DNA of 64,000 bases, from the NCBI RefSeq assembly GCF_004028635.1, contig NZ_RQJW01000007.1:186001-250000 (forward strand), read 5' to 3'. Of this stretch, positions 59,668-64,000 are shown piece after piece. Position 1 is the first letter of the stretch; the number at the start of each line of letters is the position of its first letter. This stretch comes from Streptomyces cyaneus (lineage in GTDB: Bacteria > Actinomycetota > Actinomycetes > Streptomycetales > Streptomycetaceae). The notes beneath the pieces are model-generated. The model did no database searches. It was given only the letters and a program-made list of their open reading frames with translations, and was not told the origin of the DNA. The position numbers and the translations under genes were made by a program.

Positions 59668-60563
59668 CCCTGAAAGGCGGTCCTGGCGATTTCGGCCACG
59701 GCACTCCTGGCTGAATCCAGCTTTCCGGCATACAGGCAGAAGTCGTGCGGGAGATCCGGGAAATGCTGATGCCGCAGGGTGACCGACCGATCGGCCAGGT
59801 GCTCCCGCCAGGCGAGTCCTTCGTCACGGAGCACGTCGCAGCCGGCCGTCACGATCGAGCAGGCCGGCAGCCGGGCCAGATCGCTCTCCGACAGGGCGAA
59901 CGGATCGAAGGCGCGTTCCGAGAAGAAAGGTTTCAGTAGCGACTTGAAGAGCCGCATGGCGCCGCTGTCGAGGAAGTAGCCCTCGCCGAACGTCCGGTAG
60001 GACTCGCGCTCCGTCCCGAGGTCGAGTACCGGGTAGATCAGCACGATGCGCGAGAAGACCCCGGGCAGGACGCGCAAGCTGAGGTAGAGCGAGAGCAGTC
60101 CGCCGACGCTGTCACCGGCGAGGACGAGCGGTCGGTCCCCCAACTCGCGGCACCGTGCCGCGATGTGGCTCCCCAGCCGCTCCACCGCCTCCTCGACGGT
60201 GTGTTCCGGCGCCTTCGGATACTCGAACGCCTCCACGGGTGCGTGCAGGGTGTTCGCCAAGTCCCGCAGGAATGGCCGGAAGACGGCCGTCGAGTAGTAG
60301 ACCATCCCGCCGCCATGGATGTAGAGGACATACGGGGCGGCCGCGTCCTCCTGCGCCGGCCGGATGATCACCGAGTCCGCACCCGCGTCGAGCGACGTGC
60401 CGTCGTCGGGCTCGTCCACGCTTCCGAAGCGCGAGATCCAGCGCTCGGCGTTCACCCGGTCGTCCGCGAGCGAGCCGGTGGACGACCTGACCGCCATGAT
60501 CTTGCGTGCGGCGGCCAGGCGGCCGAACTCCACGTTCAGCGCCCGCACTTCCACTTCAGACAT
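59664..60563 (-). CDS. Alpha/beta hydrolase, hormone-sensitive-lipase (HSL) family
   Basis: A 299-residue esterase-type protein with the HSL oxyanion motif YIHGGGMVYYS, nucleophile elbow GDSVGG, Asp in TAGCDVLRDEG and His in DLPHDF. It probably cleaves an ester, thioester or amide, for instance releasing the product from the carrier protein or removing an acyl group. ATG 60563 overlaps the 3' end of the second adenylation gene by 8 bp, so both are cotranscribed. Confidence 0.9.
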   Translation of the reverse strand: MSEVEVRALNVEFGRLAAARKIMAVRSSTGSLADDRVNAERWISRFGSVDEPDDGTSLDAGADSVIIRPAQEDAAAPYVLYIHGGGMVYYSTAVFRPFLRDLANTLHAPVEAFEYPKAPEHTVEEAVERLGSHIAARCRELGDRPLVLAGDSVGGLLSLYLSLRVLPGVFSRIVLIYPVLDLGTERESYRTFGEGYFLDSGAMRLFKSLLKPFFSERAFDPFALSESDLARLPACSIVTAGCDVLRDEGLAWREHLADRSVTLRHQHFPDLPHDFCLYAGKLDSARSAVAEIARTAFQG

Positions 60564-62208
60564 CGCCGTCCCCGTCGACGGGCTCGACGTCGCCCGCGGG
60601 GGTGAACGCGAAGTGGGACGCACTCGACTCCCGAGCCGCCTCGGCGAGCCGTCGCATCAGCAGCTTCTCGTCCGTCTTGCCGGTCGAGGACACGGTGAGC
60701 TCGGGTGACCAGGCGACGATGGCCGGGCGCATGTACGCGGGCAGCAGGTCCGCCATCTGCTTCTCGACGTCCGCCACCACCGCCCGGTCCGGCGCCATCA
60801 CCACGAGGGCGATCACGTCGTGGCCGCCCCGCGCGACCAGCGCGACGGCCGCCCGCTCGACGCCCGGGGAGCCCAGCACGAGCTGTCGGATCTCACCCAG
60901 GTGGATCCGCCGGCCGGCCAGCTTCACCTCGTCGTCGTTGCGTCCGCGGAAGACGATGTTGCCGTCCTCGTCATAGCTGCACATGTCGCCGGTGCGGTAG
61001 TAGCGGACGCCGTCCACCTCGACCACCCGGCGGGCGGTCTCCTCCGGCTGGTCGAAGTAGCCGCGCATCACCTGCTCGCCGCCGATCCACAGCTCGCCGA
61101 TCCGGCCGTGCTCGTGGATCTCGGCCTCGTCCTCCACGATCCGCGCCGCCACACCGCGCAGGGGCCGGCCGATCGGGTACGAACTCACCCGCTCCGGGTC
61201 GACCCGTTCGATCTCATGGGCGACGCAGACGATCGTCGCCTCGGTCGGCCCGTAGACGTTGATGACGCGGACCTCGGGGAGGCCGTTCTTCCAGACGTTG
61301 ATGACACCGGGGTCGCAGACCTCCGCGCCCGTCATCACCATCTCCAGGGCGGGGAAGTTCTCCCTGGTGACGTGGCGCCCGTCCTCCGTGATCATGGTCA
61401 GGAGCGTGGACACCGCGATCAGATGCGTGATCCGCTCGCGCTTGATGATCGCCCGCATGATCGCTCCGGCATGGACGCCCCGGAACTGGTGGACGAACGC
61501 GCCCAGCGACAGGGGCAGCAGCGTGTCCTCGATCGATACGTCGAAGTGGAACGGGGACAGGCTGAAGACCCGTGAGTCAGGGTTGAACCGGAGCACCTCG
61601 TTGTGGTTCCCGAAGTACGCGACCAGGTTGGCGACGGTGATCTCGACGCCCTTCGGCTCTCCCGTCGACCCCGACGTGAAGATGATGTACGCCGTGTCGT
61701 CGGGCCGATGCGCCACGGTGGGCTGTTCCGGGGCCGGCCACGACAGGATCGCGTCGAGCCGCGTACGGTCCACCCAGCTGACGTCGGCGACCGCGGGCTC
61801 CCGGTCGTCCAGCGCGATCACGACGCTCGGCCGCAGGCGCCCGAGCAGGCTGCGCAGGCGGGGGACCGGCTGCGCGGCGTCGAGCGGGACGTAGACGGCG
61901 CCGCACTTCCAGATCCCGATGGCCAGGACGGGCATGATCGCGCACTTCTCGGCCAGGATCGCGACCCGGTCCCCGCGGCCGACGCCCTGCTCCCTCAGCC
62001 AGGCCGCGAGCGCTCGGGCCTGCCGCTCCAGTTCGGCGAAGGTGAGGCCGGTCCGTCCGTCGTGGAGCGCCGGGCGGTCCGGCCAGTTGCTCGCGGCCGC
62101 TTGGACGATGTCGCCGAGCGCCGGCGCCGGGAAGGCCCGGTCGGCGGGGTCGAGCGACCACGGAGGCAGCGGTGTCGTCAACGCCACCGGCACAGAGGTC
62201 TCCGTCAC
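60556..62208 (-). CDS. Stand-alone adenylation-domain protein (A2)
   Basis: A 550-residue NRPS-type adenylation protein with intact motifs: A3 FTSGSTGEPKG, A4 FHFDVSIEDTLLPL (Asp that contacts the substrate amino group), A5 VYGPTEATI, A7 YRTGD, A8 LAGRRIHLGEIRQ and A10 Lys in STGKTDEK. It should activate an amino-acid-like substrate as an acyl-adenylate and load it on the cluster's carrier protein; a hydrazino acid or serine/glycine-type residue is possible. There is no carrier domain of its own. GTG 62208 overlaps the GNAT stop (GTGA). Confidence 0.93.
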   Translation of the reverse strand: MTETSVPVALTTPLPPWSLDPADRAFPAPALGDIVQAAASNWPDRPALHDGRTGLTFAELERQARALAAWLREQGVGRGDRVAILAEKCAIMPVLAIGIWKCGAVYVPLDAAQPVPRLRSLLGRLRPSVVIALDDREPAVADVSWVDRTRLDAILSWPAPEQPTVAHRPDDTAYIIFTSGSTGEPKGVEITVANLVAYFGNHNEVLRFNPDSRVFSLSPFHFDVSIEDTLLPLSLGAFVHQFRGVHAGAIMRAIIKRERITHLIAVSTLLTMITEDGRHVTRENFPALEMVMTGAEVCDPGVINVWKNGLPEVRVINVYGPTEATIVCVAHEIERVDPERVSSYPIGRPLRGVAARIVEDEAEIHEHGRIGELWIGGEQVMRGYFDQPEETARRVVEVDGVRYYRTGDMCSYDEDGNIVFRGRNDDEVKLAGRRIHLGEIRQLVLGSPGVERAAVALVARGGHDVIALVVMAPDRAVVADVEKQMADLLPAYMRPAIVAWSPELTVSSTGKTDEKLLMRRLAEAARESSASHFAFTPAGDVEPVDGDGDV

Positions 62209-62678
62209 GAGACGCCATTCCCTTCAACGTCGTAGAAGAAGCGGACCTTGGGTTTGGCCCCGGCGCCCATGCGCCGGTAGAAGCCGATGCCGAGCTCGTT
62301 GTGCGGAGGGGTCTGCCACTCGGCCCAGCCGCAGCCGTGGGCGACGGCGAACTCCCGCAGCCGCTCGAAGAACGTGCGGCCGAGCCCCATCCCCCGGTAC
62401 GGCTCCTGGAGGTAGAGGCAGTCCATGTAGACGAAGGGTTCGGCGCCCCAGGTGGCGAAGTCGATGGTGACGGTCATGAAGCCGCAGGGCTCCCCGTCGT
62501 CCGTCGCGATCCAGCCGTACAGCGCCGGCTGCTCCGAGAACAGCGCCGTACGCCAGCGCTCGACCTGGCCGTTCTCCCGGAAGTCCGCCTTCTCGTACGC
62601 CGCGTGCTCGCGGCACAGCGCCAGCAGCGCGTCCAGGTGGCCAGGCTCGATCGGCTGCACCTTGATGTCGCGGCTCAT
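62205..62678 (-). CDS. GNAT-family N-acetyltransferase
   Basis: A 157-residue GNAT with the acetyl-CoA loop QEPYRGMGLGRTFFERL and YMDCLYLQEPY. The C-terminal FYRRMGAGAKPKVRFFYDVEG is typical of amine acetyltransferases such as diamine or aminoglycoside types. It could acylate an amine or hydrazine intermediate or give self-resistance. ATG 62678 overlaps the stop of the upstream gene (ATGA), and its stop overlaps the A2 start, so it is coupled on both sides. Confidence 0.88.
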   Translation of the reverse strand: MSRDIKVQPIEPGHLDALLALCREHAAYEKADFRENGQVERWRTALFSEQPALYGWIATDDGEPCGFMTVTIDFATWGAEPFVYMDCLYLQEPYRGMGLGRTFFERLREFAVAHGCGWAEWQTPPHNELGIGFYRRMGAGAKPKVRFFYDVEGNGVS

Positions 62679-63196
62679 ACCCACCCCGAGAAGGTCGTGG
62701 CCAGGTACGCGTCGAGCGAGGCCTGGTCGAGCCGGCCTTGCGCCAGCACGGTGTTGACCCAGGCGTCGCGCTCGAAATTGATGACCTCGAGCTCCCAGAC
62801 GCAGGCGATCAGGTCACGCTGGGCGAGGGGTGCGACCGTGGTGTTCCCCTCGGCGTCGACCGTCGTGCCGCGCACCCAGTGCTTGAGCATGTTGGCGTCG
62901 TACCACTGGCTCACCAGCAGGTAGTCGCCTTCGTCTCCGTAATGCAGGATCAGGAAGCCGACGGGGTGGTCTCCGCCTTGTGGGTGTTCGCTCAGCACCG
63001 TGGCGGCCTGCTCCCGCAGCCACTCGGGCGCCGGGAGGTCGGCGGAGCGTTCCGGGTCCGCGAACATCCCGTACGCCTTCAGAATTCGGCCAGACACTTC
63101 CACCGGCGGGAGCGCCTTGACCAGGCGCGGCGAGTACGTCAGCGGGTTCAGGTAAGTGCTTTCCCCGCCAGCAAGTAATTGGCCAATTTCCATCAT
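62675..63196 (-). CDS. Unrecognised protein, first gene of the cluster
   Basis: A 173-residue soluble protein with no domain I can name. It is rich in aromatic residues in its second half (VGFLILHYGDEGDYLLVSQW, ACVWELEVINFERDAWVN), suggesting a compact alpha/beta fold. Its TTA codon at position 7 (63178-63176) should make translation depend on the bldA tRNA. Being first in the operon and coupled to the GNAT, it probably has a specific biosynthetic role. The ATG is at 63196, with a TTGACA motif at 63323-63318 but no clear -10. Confidence 0.8.
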   Translation of the reverse strand: MMEIGQLLAGGESTYLNPLTYSPRLVKALPPVEVSGRILKAYGMFADPERSADLPAPEWLREQAATVLSEHPQGGDHPVGFLILHYGDEGDYLLVSQWYDANMLKHWVRGTTVDAEGNTTVAPLAQRDLIACVWELEVINFERDAWVNTVLAQGRLDQASLDAYLATTFSGWV

Positions 63197-64000
63197 GCGC
63201 TCGTTCGCCTCCGAACTGCCCTCGGATCGTCGATGCGGAAGGCGTCCATCCGCTTTACGACTCGTGCGGTATTGAGAAAGCTAGCCTTCTGTCCGTTTCG
63301 GCACTAATGACTTGGACTGTCAAAGTATTTGGTCGCCGTTAACCTCAATCGTTCTGGCGCCTTGAGGTCTGGTCACTGCCTCCGACTTCGCCCACGCCGA
63401 GGCAGCCCCCTTCGCCTCGAACGCGCCATCGTTGCTGGTCAGGCGATTACGGCAGGGCGATGAGCCGCTGCCGGCAGAAGCGGCCGACCGCGGCGGAAGC
63501 AAGCCCAAAGAGGTGGAAACTCACGGGGAGAAGTTCTACAGATTTCAACGTCTGGACATCGCGGCAGAGCCTCGCCGCGCCCCCGTCATTCGCTCAAGAC
63601 GCCCAAGAAACTCCCCCCGGATATCAAGCACTGGCCCGTCCCCGACAGCCACCGGATGAACACCCTTGCGGCTATCAACAATTCGAGGATGCCTACTGAC
63701 GTTCGATCATGTCAAGGGGAGTCCGACCGGTGATCCATCCCAATTGAGCCGAAAGTCGACCATGAATGGCAGAGCGTCCGGCATTGGCCGTGCCGCGCCG
63801 GTCCACATACCACTTTTCTTTAGCGACCTTCCAGTCTCCTGGAGAAAAATTTGCCGCTTGACGCCCGCCGATGATCATCGGCGCATCCTGGAGCGCAATT
63901 GGTTGAAAGCGGGACTGCCCTCAATGTGTGCCGTTGGGCCGACGTCAGCGCGCCGGAGTCGGTCCTGCTGTCCCTCGGCCACGCGGTGCTGCGCGGCCGG
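63197..64000. other. Gene-poor right flank with decayed sequence
   Basis: About 800 bp with lower GC and no convincing complete gene. Short frames at 63320-63508 and 63693-63878 (minus) have no recognised domain. At the extreme right a plus-strand frame (from about 63880; ...TALNVCRWADVSAPESVLLS...) has coding-like composition and continues out of the window, but no start is visible. The sequence upstream of 63196 must contain the cluster's first promoter. Confidence 0.5.

Noticed and set aside
46571..63196. Ectoine or hydroxamate siderophore cluster
   Set aside because: EctB-like and N-hydroxylase genes are present, but there is no ectA, ectC, NIS synthetase or NRPS condensation domain. The cupin-MetRS and DAO genes point to N-N bond formation.
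63320..63878. Small minus-strand ORFs (63320-63508 and 63693-63878)
   Set aside because: No ribosome site, no domain and atypical codon use; they look like chance frames in decayed DNA.

Overview
This is a high-GC actinobacterial chromosome segment, almost certainly Streptomyces. The codon bias, the Wbl protein WblA, a Crp regulator, a 6C RNA beside an Ssd-type gene, and the gene order (tad ATPase, ssd, HAD hydrolase, acs, nhaA, marP, nth, crp, arsA pair, wblA, bifunctional PBP) all match the Streptomyces core. From memory the order parallels the S. coelicolor SCO355x-SCO358x region.

Layout. 1-4254: minus-strand tad/flp-type secretion genes (TadC fragment, TadB, TadA/CpaF, Ssd/CpaE-like). 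4255-6081: a 6C RNA, a HAD-IB phosphatase and a structured RNA resembling 6S-like scr3559. 6082-34389: housekeeping and regulatory core, including a degenerate Fic protein, a SulP-carbonic anhydrase fusion, acs, nhaA, marP, nth with a histone-like tail, crp, NUDIX and MBL enzymes, RidA, an ArsA pair, wblA, a class A PBP and a metallophosphoesterase. 34423: tRNA-Pro(CGG) with a strong terminator. 34.7-37.4 kb: accessory genes (DUF2182, DUF1326, flavodoxin). 37.6-45.6 kb: epimerase, two-component system, GT2/DUF2064/methyltransferase operon, membrane-anchored molybdopterin oxidoreductase and a membrane glycosyltransferase-like protein. 45.7-46.5 kb: a TetR gene facing a decayed SDR start, which marks a boundary.

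46571-63196 is a 15-gene, all-minus biosynthetic cluster and the most interesting part of the window. It holds an N-hydroxylating monooxygenase, a cupin-MetRS hydrazine synthetase and a DAO-like flavoenzyme. Together these are the three-enzyme set known to make hydrazino acids such as hydrazinoacetic acid (s56-p1, triacsin; a related set makes the pyrazomycin N-N bond). Here they lie next to an EctB-type diaminobutyrate aminotransferase, two GNATs, two paralogous stand-alone adenylation proteins (one with eroded motifs), a carrier protein fused to a rhodanese domain, a PHBH-type flavoprotein, an HSL esterase, a DUF3291 protein, two transporters and an unrecognised protein. I infer that a hydrazine is built on a diaminoacid carrier, activated onto the carrier protein and possibly modified with sulfur. 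The product is not predictable from sequence and no condensation domain is visible. TTA codons in two genes suggest bldA control.

Recurrent small-scale patterns are TANNNT hexamers 6-8 nt before start codons (leaderless transcripts), short tandem repeats in spacers, and tiny ORFs that bridge neighbouring genes through ATGA overlaps at both ends.
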